In this document: positions 48,209 through 57,531 of the stretch, one piece after another
Layout: every line of letters starts with the position of its first letter
How positions within the stretch are numbered: the stretch's first letter is position 1
Origin: Thermosynechococcaceae cyanobacterium YX3bin19
GTDB taxonomy: Bacteria > Cyanobacteriota > Cyanobacteriia > Thermosynechococcales > Thermosynechococcaceae
Direction of reading: 5' to 3'
NCBI GenBank assembly: GCA_030447595.1
Contig: JAUJON010000008.1
Location: 1-59,905 of the forward strand
Length of the DNA: 59,905 nucleotides
Position numbers and translations under genes: made by a program
The notes under the pieces: generated by a model
Databases searched by the model: none
The model's input: only the letters and a program-made list of their open reading frames with translations
What the model was told of the DNA's origin: nothing

Positions 48209-49258
48209 CTATTTCCAGCCGACGCGGTCCATCAGCTCGACGGCTGCCGGGTTATTCTCTCCATAGGCTGAAACATTGACATCATCAGACTTAAATTTTC
48301 CTAACTTCGCGACAACGGGGTTCAACGGCACACCGGAAACAACTGGATACTCGTCATTACCCTCAGAAAAGATCTTTTGTGCCTGAGGGCTGACCAGGTA
48401 TTCGAGAAATTTGACCGCATTAACTTGATTGGGAGCATCCTGAACGACGCCCGCACCGCTAATGTTAATGTGGGTACCGCGCCCCGCTTGATTGGGAAAA
48501 AAGATGCCTACCTGTTTGGCTACCGCCTGTTCCTGAGGATTTTGCGATGTCGCAAGGCGAGCCCAATAGTAGTGGTTGGCGATCGCAACCTCACACTCTC
48601 CTGCTGCAACTGCCTCGATCTGCTCAATATCCCCGCCCTCTGGTTCCCGCGCTAGGTTAGACACCAGCGACTTAGCCCACTTTTCCGTCGCCTCGATGCC
48701 ATCAGTTTCAATCATTGAGGCGACAAGAGACTGATTGTAGACGTTATTTGAACTCCGTATACAAACTCGGCCCTTCCACTTTGGGTCTGCCAGTGCCTCG
48801 TAGGTTGATAGCTCAGACGGTTTAACCTGGTCTTTGTCATAGACGATGACGCGGGCCCGCTCTGACAGTCCAAACCAGCGGTTCTCTGGATCCTGCAGAT
48901 TCTCTGGCACTTCTGCCTCCAATACAGAGGAAGAAATGGGTTGAAGAATACCAGCTTCCTCTGCTCGCCACAGGCGGCCTGCATCAACTGTAATCAAGAC
49001 ATCAGCTGGACTATTAGCGCCCTCGCTTTTAATTCGCTCAATTAGCTGATCGGCATTGCCCTCAATTAGGTTGACCTCAATCCCGGTCTGCCGGGTGAAG
49101 TCTTCGTAGAGGGCATCATCGGTATCGTAGTGCCGGGCCGAGTAAACGTTAACTTCTCTACTAGTCCTACCTGGAGCCCCCTGGCTAGAACACCCCGCCA
49201 CAACCAGTACTACTAGCCCTGTAATGGTAGCTGCCAAACCCTGTCTAGTGATATTCAT
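48209..49258 (-). CDS. futA: Iron(III) substrate-binding lipoprotein FutA
   Basis: Binds ferric iron in the periplasm or on the membrane for FutB. The 349 residues start with a lipoprotein signal ending VVAGCSS (lipobox, Cys about 23). Then VNVYSARHYDTDDALYEDFT carries the first iron-contact tyrosine and histidine, ADVLITVDAGRLWRAEEAGI follows, and NHYYWARL holds the paired tyrosines of the FutA iron site. The end PVVSGVPLNPVVAKLG is typical. All expected ligand residues are visible. No promoter with a clear Fur box is seen. Confidence 0.92.
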   Translation of the reverse strand: MNITRQGLAATITGLVVLVVAGCSSQGAPGRTSREVNVYSARHYDTDDALYEDFTRQTGIEVNLIEGNADQLIERIKSEGANSPADVLITVDAGRLWRAEEAGILQPISSSVLEAEVPENLQDPENRWFGLSERARVIVYDKDQVKPSELSTYEALADPKWKGRVCIRSSNNVYNQSLVASMIETDGIEATEKWAKSLVSNLAREPEGGDIEQIEAVAAGECEVAIANHYYWARLATSQNPQEQAVAKQVGIFFPNQAGRGTHINISGAGVVQDAPNQVNAVKFLEYLVSPQAQKIFSEGNDEYPVVSGVPLNPVVAKLGKFKSDDVNVSAYGENNPAAVELMDRVGWK

Positions 49259-49407
49259 TCTCTACAACTTTCCTTCTTTTCCATCAAGCAGGTGCCACGG
49301 ATCCAGCCGCCAACTTAAACTAAACTATCAAGTAACAGCTAGCTTGACGGCTAAGTTATTGGCAATTTTTGTACATCAGTAAGCTTTAAAGCCACTGGAG
49401 AGCTGGT

Positions 49408-49659
49408 CTAGCTAGATACATCTTCCCAGCAGCGCTCCAGCCAATTCACGAGCTCCGAGCGAGACGAGGTGAGTTGTTTCACAACGCTCCAGAGCTGCAC
49501 GGCTGCTGTTGCATTATTAACTTGGACCTTTAGCGGCTGATCTGGATCACAGCGGCAGGGAATAGCTAGCTCCCACAGGCGGAGACAAACCTGCCAGCGA
49601 TCAGCTCGGTTGATCTCAACTAACGCATTTGTTTCAGATTGTGGATCTAATGGGTTCAT
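49408..49659 (-). CDS. Conserved cyanobacterial small protein (Asr1405/Asl0597-like)
   Basis: The 83-residue product is soluble, with a VEINRADRWQVCLRLWELAI start, an IPCRCDPDQPLKVQV middle (two cysteines) and AAVQLWSVVKQLTSSRSELV, WLERCW at the end. This resembles the small cyanobacterial family named after Anabaena Asr1405/Asl0597. The function is unknown. It stands alone upstream of futA on the same strand, 149 bases from it. Confidence 0.65.
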   Translation of the reverse strand: MNPLDPQSETNALVEINRADRWQVCLRLWELAIPCRCDPDQPLKVQVNNATAAVQLWSVVKQLTSSRSELVNWLERCWEDVSS

Positions 49660-50080
49660 GCAGTAAATGCAATTAACTTTCAGTAGTTTGACGCTTTTTC
49701 AGCAATAACTCACAAAACCGACCAGGAGTTTCTGAGCGATCGTTGCTCTTTCAGAGCATAAAGTAAGTGCAAATCATTCTCAGTTAATCAAGACAAAAAG
49801 TTTAAGAAACTTAAGAATTAGGCCGCAGCGAGCATCAGCTTTAACGAAGATCAGGCCATCACTGGTCTGCCTCCTAATCAGAGGCTTTGAAACTAGCATG
49901 ATAAACTAGTGCAACTGTAATCATAGACACTGATTAACCTGGTGCATTTCATCGCCCTAACAGTTTGACATTGGAGTTGATCCAATCCGTTAACGATACG
50001 GCTCATTAAAAACTGATGCTGAAGATTCTTCAATCGGTGTAATGATAACGCCAAGATGAGGTTTCGCCCGCGGGGATGAC

Positions 50081-50161
50081 CTAAAAGGTAAAGTCTGGAC
50101 TTTGCGTGAGGCGTCGCGTCTCACTGTGGCAGTTTGAGAATAGTGTTCCGTTAACCTTTAG
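50081..50161 (+). ncRNA. Candidate structured RNA
   Basis: In a gap of about 1030 bases (49660-50690) with no gene, this 81-base segment can fold by eye. A closing stem has CTAAA (50081-50085) plus GGT (50087-50089) against ACC plus TTTAG (50154-50161). Inside is a hairpin at 50090-50103 (AAAGT/ACTTT) and another at 50106-50124 (GTGAGGCG/CGTCTCAC, one G-T pair). No known riboswitch consensus is recognised. It could be a small RNA or a leader. Confidence 0.3.
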
Positions 50162-50186
50162 TCATGTCTGCCGATACCTAATTCAT

Positions 50187-50219
50187 AGAAAAAGCTAGGT
50201 GGCTATAGCAACCTAGCTT
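50187..50219 (-). terminator. Minus-strand terminator-like hairpin
   Basis: Stem AAGCTAGGT (50192... wait-free arm ending 50200) against ACCTAGCTT (50211-50219), with a smaller inner GCTA/TAGC stem. On the minus strand the stem runs straight into TTTTTC. No minus-strand gene is visible upstream of it until 51590, so it would end an unannotated transcript, or be bidirectional. Confidence 0.5.
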
Positions 50220-50247
50220 CGTTATGCCGTTGTCAGAGGAGAGATCG

Positions 50248-50278
50248 TAGCGGATAGGAAGCCAAGTCCTGTCCGCTA
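50248..50278 (+). other. 12-bp hairpin
   Basis: TAGCGGATAGGA (50248-50259) pairs with TCCTGTCCGCTA (50267-50278), one G-T pair, 7-base loop. The following CTTCTTGCT is only partly T-rich. With the hairpin 30 bases to the left it could bound a small transcript. Confidence 0.4.
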
Positions 50279-50632
50279 CTTCTTGCTAAGGAGAACACTT
50301 GAACACAATATAATCTTATTGAAAATATTATTCAATATACCTGCTGCCCGAATATTTTGGTTTAAATTCTGATGCCAACAAGCTTCAACTGAAGCAAACC
50401 TCTACTGAGCATCAGCCACAACCTTCTGAGGGTGTTTCACCAAGATGGTAGCCACGATTTAGCAAGAACTTGACACCGACTACAGAGCAGTTGCTTAACT
50501 CGTAGGAAAACCAATAACTTTAGCTCAACGTCTTGCCAAATACGGGAGAAATTACCTTACACTAGAGTTCAAATTAATTGAGTATATATCTCAATAAGCT
50601 TGTTCGATTTTACGTACCCTAATAGTTTCTTT

Positions 50633-50719
50633 AGCAGGACAGTTTCCATGACAACTTTGACCGCGACCTTCTTACAGCAGGACAGTTTCCATGACAACTT
50701 TGACCACGCGACCTTCTAC
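50633..50719. repeat. 43-bp tandem duplication covering a start codon
   Basis: AGCAGGACAGTTTCCATGAC begins at 50633 and again at 50676. The copies agree over about 43 bases except for two small indels. Each copy carries an ATG (50648 and 50691). The first ATG is out of frame with the regulator gene and would give a 31-codon upstream ORF overlapping its start. Confidence 0.85.
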
Positions 50720-51278
50720 AACAAGCACTACCCATCTTGCTGAACTACCTAATTTGAGACAACAAACATTTAACCGCGGAGATATTGTTCCACTGCAGCC
50801 AAATTGTCTTTGGAGAATTGAGCAGGGTGTGATTCGAACAATGACCTGGGGAGAAGCAGGAACCGTGACTACTCTAGGCTATTGGGGGATGGGGGATGTA
50901 GTTGGCAAATCCCTATCGCAAACTGACCCCTATCAAATTGAATGTTTAAGCAGTGTAAGAGCTAGCGTCCTACCGCTTCACCTGTGGTACCTAGCATTAA
51001 ATGCTGTGCTCCGTCATATTCAACAGGTAGAAGAACTCCTGAGTATTGTTCACTCTAAGCCGGCTCAACTTTGTTTGACGCAATTCTTGCTCTGGCTAGC
51101 ACAGAAGTTTGGTTGTGAAGTCAACCAAGGGAAATTGATTACCCTGCGATTAACTCACCAAGAAATTGCTGAAACAGTTGGTATGAATAGAGTTACAGTT
51201 ACACGCTTGCTGAACCAGTTCGAGCGGGATGGCATGATCCGCCGGTACCGTCAGTATTTAATTGTCCTGCGTGCTTAG
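50691..51278 (+). CDS. Crp/Fnr-family transcriptional regulator
   Basis: DNA-binding regulator. The 195 residues hold a cNMP-fold sensor part (NRGDIVPLQPNCLWRIEQG, TVTTLGYWGMGDVVGKSL, about 25-85), a dimerisation helix and a C-terminal winged helix-turn-helix (LRLTHQEIAETVGMNRVTVT, then LLNQFERDGMIRR). No cAMP-contact arginine/serine pair in a canonical place is seen, so the ligand is unknown. The HTH differs from NtcA. Start chosen at 50691, because the first ATG of the duplication is out of frame. A broken paralogue lies at 29560-29824. Confidence 0.85.
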   Translation: MTTLTTRPSTTSTTHLAELPNLRQQTFNRGDIVPLQPNCLWRIEQGVIRTMTWGEAGTVTTLGYWGMGDVVGKSLSQTDPYQIECLSSVRASVLPLHLWYLALNAVLRHIQQVEELLSIVHSKPAQLCLTQFLLWLAQKFGCEVNQGKLITLRLTHQEIAETVGMNRVTVTRLLNQFERDGMIRRYRQYLIVLRA

Positions 51279-51589
51279 TTAATTCGGCGGGAAGCGCCAC
51301 GTCCGTACTTGCAGAGGAGCGTGTGGGATGAGAGTCGCGCTCTTGCAGAGGCGAACGTCCGTATCGGACAGTCTACTGCGGGGTATCCTGCCCCCGAATG
51401 TACAGCTTTAAGGTAGAAATCGTAACTCTACCCCGGTTACGGCGAAGTAAGAACTACTCCAGAGAACATTGTTTCAATACACTAGCTCAACCTGTTCGGG
51501 AAACTCCTGCTCTGACCCCTTGGGAGAAAAACTCTTGAGGCCATTGAAACGCAGCAGTCAATATCCGCAGCAAGAGCCTGCTTCGAGCG
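51279..51589. other. Gene-free stretch
   Basis: About 310 bases between the regulator and the kinase gene, which converge here. Short related segments (GCAGAGG with CGTCCGTA) occur at 51300-51320 and 51345-51365. I see no gene. A terminator for either gene is not clear. Confidence 0.45.
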
Positions 51590-52846
51590 CTAAAGCGGCA
51601 GTTCGATCTGAAAGGTTGAGCCCTGCTTGACGACACTGGTGGCAGTAATCTGCCCGCCGTGGGCCTGGACAATCTGCTGGGCGATCGCTAAACCTAGACC
51701 AAAACCACCGGATGAGCGCGATCGCGAGACATCCACGCGGTAAAATCGCTCAAAAATATGGGGCAAGTCGGCGGTAGGAATGCCAACGCCGCTGTCTTCG
51801 ACTTGAATCACCGCCCGACGGGATTGGGTCAAGAGACGAAGCTGAATTGTGCCGCCAGGAGGCGTATATTTGCAGGCATTGCTCAGCAGGTTCAGAACCG
51901 CTTGACGTAGTAGATCAAGATCGGCTCTTAAAATAACTGGTTTTTGGGGTAGGTGAGAGGTAAATTTTAGCTGCTGTGCTGCGGTGATTTCAGCCTGTTG
52001 TTCTGCCAGATCTTCGAGTAGGCTGACCAGGTTAACGTCTTTCAGAGTATTGGGAACTAGCAGTCCTTCATGTCGAGCCAAAAATAGCAGGTTCGTCACC
52101 AGAGCGCTCATGGACTTGGCTGTTTCGACAATATTGTCCAGGCGCTGGCGCTGCTGGGCACCATCCGGGGCCAGTAAACCAACTTGAGCATTACTCAAAA
52201 CTGCTGCTAACGGAGCCCGGAGTTCATGGGAAGCATCTGCTGTAAATCGCTGCAGTCCCTCGTAGGCCTGGCGGATAGGCTGCAGTGCCAGTCCTCCAAG
52301 CCACCACCCGCTAAGACCAATAACGCCTAGGGAAAGGGGCACGCTCAACGCCAGCAATAGCCGCAGCTGATCCAGGCGGCTCTGTAGGGGTACTAGGGGA
52401 GTTGCCACCTGAAGGTAGCCCAGCAATCGTTTCCCTTGGAGAACAGGTAGGGTCAACTGACGCAGCTTAGTTTCTGTTGAGGCTTCCGCTTGAGCTGCGG
52501 GTTTGATTGTTTGAAACCCAGGTGCCAGGGTCAGGGGTCCTTGAGGCGGTGTACCAACAAACTGAGCTAACTTCCCGCTGGCACTGTACCAGCGGATATA
52601 CGCCAGCTCGCTACTCGGCGCCAGTGGGTGAATCCCCAGCCCGCGCTCGTTCAAATGGTGTCTCCCTTGGTATCGATACTTCATACCCGTAGCGATCGCT
52701 TTGCTTTTTTGATAAAGGGCTCCATCAAAGGAACGAATCTGGTCCCGGACTTCCAGGTAATAGACCATCCCAGCAAAGACAACCAGTACACTTCCCATCG
52801 ATAGGGTAAACCAGCGGGCTAGGTTGCGGCGACTGCGGCTAAACAT
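51590..52846 (-). CDS. rppB: Sensor histidine kinase (RppB/NrsS-like)
   Basis: Membrane sensor kinase. The 418 residues have a first helix near 13-30 ([20 protein letters not shown]), a periplasmic loop of about 130, a second helix near 165-185, then HisKA with [20 protein letters not shown] (phospho-histidine), and HATPase with [13 protein letters not shown] (N-box), EDSGVGI (G1) and [19 protein letters not shown] (G2). The N-terminal sequence resembles the cyanobacterial RppB/NrsS group, involved in redox and metal sensing; the signal here is unknown. The response regulator gene ends 15 bases upstream. Confidence 0.82.
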   Translation of the reverse strand: MFSRSRRNLARWFTLSMGSVLVVFAGMVYYLEVRDQIRSFDGALYQKSKAIATGMKYRYQGRHHLNERGLGIHPLAPSSELAYIRWYSASGKLAQFVGTPPQGPLTLAPGFQTIKPAAQAEASTETKLRQLTLPVLQGKRLLGYLQVATPLVPLQSRLDQLRLLLALSVPLSLGVIGLSGWWLGGLALQPIRQAYEGLQRFTADASHELRAPLAAVLSNAQVGLLAPDGAQQRQRLDNIVETAKSMSALVTNLLFLARHEGLLVPNTLKDVNLVSLLEDLAEQQAEITAAQQLKFTSHLPQKPVILRADLDLLRQAVLNLLSNACKYTPPGGTIQLRLLTQSRRAVIQVEDSGVGIPTADLPHIFERFYRVDVSRSRSSGGFGLGLAIAQQIVQAHGGQITATSVVKQGSTFQIELPL

Positions 52847-52860
52847 GAGCTATTACCCAC

Positions 52861-53541
52861 TCAGGGTTTGTCTAGGGGGCTGAGGCGATAGCCCACCCCG
52901 TGGATAGTTTCCAACCAGTCCTTCGCTCCCACTACCTGAAGCCGCTGTCGCAAGCGACGCACCAGGGTTGTAATTGCGTTACTCTCAGGCTCGTCTCCCC
53001 ACTGCCAGAGTGCCTGTTCAATCTGGTCGCGGGTTAACACTTGGCGCGGATGGCGGAGTAAGTACTCAAGTAGCTGAAACTCTCGGGCAGATAATTGGAC
53101 GGTCGCTTCCCGGTGCTCAACAGTCAATCTAGTCAGGTGCAGGTGTAAATCCGCCAAACTAAGTGTGTCTCCCTGCCACAGAGACGATCTGCGACCCAAG
53201 GCTCGCACCCGTGCTAGGAGTTCAACGACATCGACGGGTTTTACCAGATAGTCGTCTGCCCCAGCATCTAAGCCGATTACTTTGTCGGCTGTGGCATCCT
53301 TGGCCGTCAGCATCAGCACGGGAGCCGTTTTGCCACTCTGGCGATACTGGTGACAAAGGTTAACACCACTGATCAGAGGTAACATCCAATCGAGAACGAG
53401 CAAGTCATACGCTTTTTGCGACAGTAGCCACTGGGCTGTTTCCCCATCCTCTACCCCATCGACAATATGACCAGCCTGGGACAGGGCCGCATGAAGGGGT
53501 TCTAATTGAGCGGGATCATCTTCTACCAGTAAGATTCTCAT
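52861..53541 (-). CDS. rppA: OmpR/PhoB-type response regulator (RppA-like)
   Basis: Partner regulator of the kinase downstream. From ATG 53541 (MRILLVEDD) it has 226 residues: receiver domain with acidic pair ED, phospho-acceptor aspartate in LLVLDWMLP, threonine in LMLTAKDA, lysine in YLVKPVD, and the winged-helix effector ending ETIHGVGYRLSP. A start 99 bases upstream is open, but the first 33 codons do not resemble the receiver family, so MRILLVEDD is chosen. The upstream gene at 53617 diverges, so its promoter and this one share 75 bases. Confidence 0.85.
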   Translation of the reverse strand: MRILLVEDDPAQLEPLHAALSQAGHIVDGVEDGETAQWLLSQKAYDLLVLDWMLPLISGVNLCHQYRQSGKTAPVLMLTAKDATADKVIGLDAGADDYLVKPVDVVELLARVRALGRRSSLWQGDTLSLADLHLHLTRLTVEHREATVQLSAREFQLLEYLLRHPRQVLTRDQIEQALWQWGDEPESNAITTLVRRLRQRLQVVGAKDWLETIHGVGYRLSPLDKP

Positions 53542-53616
53542 GAAGCGCGATCGCTGCGACTTAACCTTGGACCAGATTAAGATGTTCGATGATCCTAGCA
53601 TCAGATTCCTGACCCT

Positions 53617-54027
53617 ATGCTTCAACCCCGCTGGCTGCAAGTACTGTATAGTTTGGGGCCAGAGCTGTGGTTACCGTTACCACTACTCGGACTACTTTTT
53701 TGGCTGGGTGGGGGACGACTGACTGAACGAGTTTTAGATCGTGCCTATAACCCGAAAGTGCAGCTACAGGCCGGGGTGCAGCCCCAAGTCAGGCGTTCCA
53801 TCACCCTGCTGCCCTCTGCCCGGGTTCTGTCGATTGACGTCTTGGTTCAAAGTGATCAGGGTCTTTCGCAGGTAACGGTCAATCCTGCCAATTCAACATT
53901 GAAAGCATTGATCTTTGAGTTCCCGGTTACTGAGTTTAGCCAGGTTGAAGTGGCGATCGCGCAAACACTCGGTTGGCCTCCTGAAAAGGTCAGAAGCCTG
54001 GTACGTTACCAGGTAGAGAACCAGTAA
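53617..54027 (+). CDS. Membrane-anchored hypothetical protein
   Basis: No family recognised. The 136 residues have a hydrophobic helix near 16-32 (ELWLPLPLLGLLFWLGGG), then a soluble part with a charged-to-beta pattern (VQLQAGVQPQVRRSITLLPS, ARVLSIDVLVQSDQGLSQVT) and an end with WPPEKVRSLVRYQVE. Similar small membrane proteins occur next to two-component genes in cyanobacteria, but I cannot name them. It diverges from the regulator gene with 75 bases between the starts. Confidence 0.6.
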   Translation: MLQPRWLQVLYSLGPELWLPLPLLGLLFWLGGGRLTERVLDRAYNPKVQLQAGVQPQVRRSITLLPSARVLSIDVLVQSDQGLSQVTVNPANSTLKALIFEFPVTEFSQVEVAIAQTLGWPPEKVRSLVRYQVENQ

Positions 54028-54062
54028 GGACAAAGAACATAAGTTCAATAGCACTGCTCTGC

Positions 54063-54359
54063 CTACCCTCTCTCTAGCAGATGCTTAACCAGCCCAGCGA
54101 GCTGCTCAATATTCCGCTCTTGACGTGCGGCTGTCTCGGCTTGTCTTTGAGTGGTTACCCTCAGTTCAACCATATCAACCCGAAACTCAACTTGAGACTC
54201 TGTAAGTCTGCCTATTTGCTCTGTGAGAACGTTGATGTTATGGTTCTGAGCTCTCATGCCCTCCAGCATTGCTGCTATATTTTGGCCATGTTGTTCACTA
54301 GCAGCTACCAGGCGCTCTAGCCGTGGATCAATGCTATCCAATTGCCGCTCAGTGTTCAT
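54063..54359 (-). CDS. Small coiled-coil protein
   Basis: The 98-residue product is nearly all helical. Heptad patterns run through LERLVAASEQHGQNIAAMLE, NINVLTEQIGRLTESQVEFR and VTTQRQAETAARQERNIEQL, with no membrane segment. Function unknown. Its ATG overlaps the stop of the XRE gene by ATGA, so both are translated together. Confidence 0.65.
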   Translation of the reverse strand: MNTERQLDSIDPRLERLVAASEQHGQNIAAMLEGMRAQNHNINVLTEQIGRLTESQVEFRVDMVELRVTTQRQAETAARQERNIEQLAGLVKHLLERG

Positions 54360-54580
54360 TTGCTAGCTACCGCCTCATCAGAGATATACTCAATCAATTC
54401 ATCCAACTGACATTGCAGGGAGTCACAGAGCTTACTGAGGGTTTTACCGTCTGTTTTAGGCATCTCATCCACAGCTTTGAGCCGAGAGATAGAGCCTTCG
54501 TGCATCCTCATAGCATCAGCCAAGGCTCGGTTAGTAACCTTTTTGCGAGCCATTAGTTCACGAAGCTTCCATCTGACCAC
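54356..54580 (-). CDS. XRE/Cro-type helix-turn-helix protein
   Basis: Small DNA-binding protein of 74 residues: KLRELMARKKVTNRALADAM, MHEGSISRLKAVDEMPKTDG, KTLSKLCDSLQCQLDELIEY. The five-helix XRE domain fills the whole protein. It is a likely local repressor, and with the coiled-coil protein downstream it could be a toxin-antitoxin or conflict-type pair, which is only inference. Confidence 0.8.
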   Translation of the reverse strand: MVRWKLRELMARKKVTNRALADAMRMHEGSISRLKAVDEMPKTDGKTLSKLCDSLQCQLDELIEYISDEAVASK

Positions 54581-54854
54581 GGGTTAACCTGAACTCTCAA
54601 AGTTAAGACTATGGTGTGGTTGTGCTAGTTTCAACAGCAAGTGTTATAGGTGCAACATCTACTAGCAAAAGTATAACGCCAAGTGTTAAACCAGTGTAGC
54701 CTTTGCTTTATTCATTTTTGACGCTGCAAGTCTTTAGACAGGTAGCCAATGTCCTAGAGGCTGGCTCAGGCCGATAGGAGTAGAGAGTTTAGAGCAAATA
54801 AAGCTCTAAATATTCACTCATAAAGTTTTCTACAAAGACTGCTTTAAGGGCGGG

Positions 54855-54886
54855 AAAAATGGCAATCAAAGCTTTGATTGCCATTT
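54855..54886 (-). terminator. Terminator of bioD (30-bp perfect palindrome)
   Basis: 54857-54886 is a perfect palindrome (AAATGGCAATCAAAG and its complement). On the minus strand it is followed by TTCCCG after an unbroken TTTTT, and it sits about 60 bases after the bioD stop. It could also act on the plus strand. Confidence 0.75.
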
Positions 54887-54943
54887 CTTAAGGTTAGGAG
54901 GTATAGCACGGGCAGAATTAGATGTGCTTAATCAACTTGATAG

Positions 54944-55626
54944 CTAACCAAAGTTAAATGGAATCAATCGTTCCAAATCTAGATTGGCAGCTATTTGAGC
55001 AAGTTTAGATAGGTCAGCCGGATCGCTGAGGTGGGGAACAGTGCCGAGAACAGGCGTATGGGTCAAAGTCTGAATCAAGTCCCGAGGTGCCCAATCTGCA
55101 ACTTCCTCAAGGGAACAAGGCTGTACACAGTTGAGGACAATTCCCTGGAGGTGAACGCGCGACTGGCGAGCCAAAGCAACATTGGCAACCGCTTGAGCGA
55201 TCGCTCCCAGCTTCACCGGCACCGTTAACACAACGGGTAAGCGCCAGTCCCGCGCCAGATCTGCCACCGTGATTTCGTAGGTAACCGGAGAACCTAATCC
55301 ACCCAGAGCCTCTACCAACACAAAATCGTGCTTCTGCTGGAGTGATTGAAACGTCCTCCAAGCTCGTGCTAGTTCTACCTGACGACCTTCTCGCTCGGCG
55401 GCAATTGGTGGCGCTAGGGGGGCCTGGAAGTATAGGGGGTAATTTCCTCCAAGGATTGGTTACGGGTGAGGCGGCTATAAAGTTCGCGATCGCCTGGTCC
55501 TGCTTGGATTGGTTTAAAGATTGCCAAGTGGGAGGTACAGTAAGCTTGCCAGTAAGCAACCAAAGCTGTGGTTAAGACTGTTTTTCCAACACTGGTATCT
55601 GTACCGCTAATGAGAAGGGTATTCAA
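54944..55626 (-). CDS. bioD: Dethiobiotin synthase, one frameshift
   Basis: ATP-dependent closure of the ureido ring of dethiobiotin in biotin synthesis. The N-terminal frame (from ATG 55626) reads LLISGTDTSVGKTVLTTALV (P-loop), then FKPIQAGPGDRELYSRL. After one shift near 55430 come APLAPPIAAEREGR, VLVEALGGLGSPVTYE, the nucleotide-binding NCVQPCS and the end AQIAANLDLERLIP. About 227 residues, the normal length. The kinase gene lies upstream on the same strand, 49 bases away. Confidence 0.87.
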
Positions 55627-55675
55627 GGACGAGTCCCCATTGACAAGAGAAGCGATGGTAAAGCACTGTGATTCT

Positions 55676-57531
55676 TTATTCTAAATCGCGAACCTCAACA
55701 TTCAGGCTAAAATCCGTCTCTTCCGGGGCAATCACATCAATTTGGTAGTCTCCACCAGTAGTTAATTGCGACTCCCAGCTCAAAACTTGAGAGGCGTTTT
55801 CAATCAGTTCACCGTCCGGTGAGCGGATGTTAGTAACTAGGCCATCAATCACTTGGGCCGTCAGAACCTGTCCTTCTTGGGCATTCACTAAGTAGCGTCT
55901 CACCCGGCTGGGACTAGCAGTATCCGAGATTCGTTCGGCGGACTCGCCCTCGGCAAAGCGGACTTGCTCGACCTCCACTTGCACGGGTGGCGGTGAGGGT
56001 TCTGGACTGAGAGTTGGCGTCGGTGTCGGACTGGGGCTGGGTCGGGTTGGGTCCGTCAAGCTGACGGTCAACTGGTAATTACTCTGAGATACACCGGGAG
56101 CTGGTTTAACCTGCAAATAGTAGTCCCCCGTTGCCGGCAAGATTCCTTCCCAGTTGATAACCTGGGTCACTAAAGGGGTTTGACCGGGGCCAAAGAGACT
56201 CATGACCGTGCCCGACCCGGTAAGGTTGGCGGTTAGCTGCTGCCCCTGCTGGCCCTGAATCACATAATTCAGAGTTTCATTGGGCTGCAGCGTTCCCTGG
56301 ACAGACGCGATCGCCCGGCAGCAGTGTTAAGGGCCGATTGTAGCTGATAGTTCTGGACTCGGGGAGAGAGACAAGGTTGGAGAGACAGAAGCTTGTGGGG
56401 TTGGCAGCCACTGACGCTGTAGCAGTGCTCGCACAAAAGTCCAGGAGGCAAAACCGGTGAGTAGGGCCAGGACAATCCCCGCTAACCCTACCGCCCAGGG
56501 ATTGTCCCCAGGGATTTGCTAGTGACTGGCGGAATCATCGGCTCTTTACGGGCTCGTTGAGGTATGACAATGCTGGCTCGATCCAAAGCCATTGTCCGAA
56601 CCTGAGACATTGGCGCTGAGAGGAGCGGTTTGGGGCTGGGGCACCGTTTGGCGCTGCACCTTGCGAGTGATTGTGGCAACTGGTTCGGGCAAACCTTGCA
56701 GCGCCTCGATTACCTCCGCACTGACTGGAAGCGATCGCCAGGTTTGTGTTGCAGCATTCGGTGCAAGACCTGAGCAAAACCAGGGCTAACAGTGGCCCAC
56801 TGCTGCCAATGCCAACTTAGAGTCGTATCGTCGTATAATTCCTGAGGTTCTTGCCCACTGAGCAGTACAACAGCAGTTGCAGCGAGGAGTACAGGTCACT
56901 GCTGGGAAAGGCACGCCCTGTTTGAAGTTGTTCTCCAGGTGCATAACCTAGCTTGCCGACGGTGGTCACTGGGGCAGCACCCTCAGGGACATGGAGCCGC
57001 GTTACAATTTCTTTAACCACGCCAAAGTCAATCAAAACCGGTTGCTGGTCATTTTCTCGCAAGATTAGGTTATCCGGGAAATATCCCGGTGAATAATGCC
57101 TTTGCTGTGGATGTAGGCCAGTACCGGCAACACCTGTCGTAGTAGACCTCGCACCTCCACCTCGGAAAAGTCTGACTTTGGGCCTTGCGATCGTTTAAGA
57201 GAGCATGGTAGGTCTTTCCTTCCACGTAGTCTTGCACAAGGAATAGACGAGGACTTCCCTGGAAGTTGTATTCAAAGGTAGCTCGGAACTGTGGAATCTG
57301 CGGATGGTGAATTTGGTAGAGCACCGCAGCTTCTCGCTGAAAGAGTTCCTTGGACTTCTCCAGCACGTACTCACTCGATTGACTGGGAATAAATTCTTTT
57401 AGGACACAGAGTTCGTTGAAGCGGCCTTGATCCTCTGCCACATAGGTACGGGCGAATCCCCCTTGGCCCAAGACACTAATGAGTTGGTAGCGATTCTGGA
57501 GAACAGACCCGATGGGAATGGGTGGTTGCAT
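55676..57531 (-). CDS. Serine/threonine protein kinase with C-terminal repeats, several frameshifts
   Basis: Eukaryotic-type kinase common in cyanobacteria. From ATG 57531 it reads LQNRYQLISVLGQGGFARTY (glycine loop), ELCVLKEFIPSQ (lysine), VQDYVEGKTYHALL; after a shift IIHRDIS (catalytic loop), QQPVLIDFGVVKEI (DFG) and TVGKLGYAPGEQ. A poorly readable linker with a hydrophobic segment at about 56450-56510 follows. The C-terminal extracellular-like part has two similar modules (YYLQVKPAPGVSQSNYQLTV and YQIDVIAPEETDFSLNVEVR) linked by a Pro/Ser/Thr-rich stretch. About 615 residues with four or more indels. Confidence 0.75.

Noticed and set aside
50081-50161. Cobalamin, TPP, fluoride or glutamine riboswitch
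   Set aside because: None of the conserved core motifs of these classes is present.
50691-51278. Identity as NtcA
   Set aside because: Same superfamily, but the helix-turn-helix and C-terminus differ from NtcA, and the protein is shorter.
53541-53640. Longer start of the response regulator (33 extra codons)
   Set aside because: The extra residues do not resemble any receiver domain start and overlap the promoter of the divergent gene. MRILLVEDD is the natural start.
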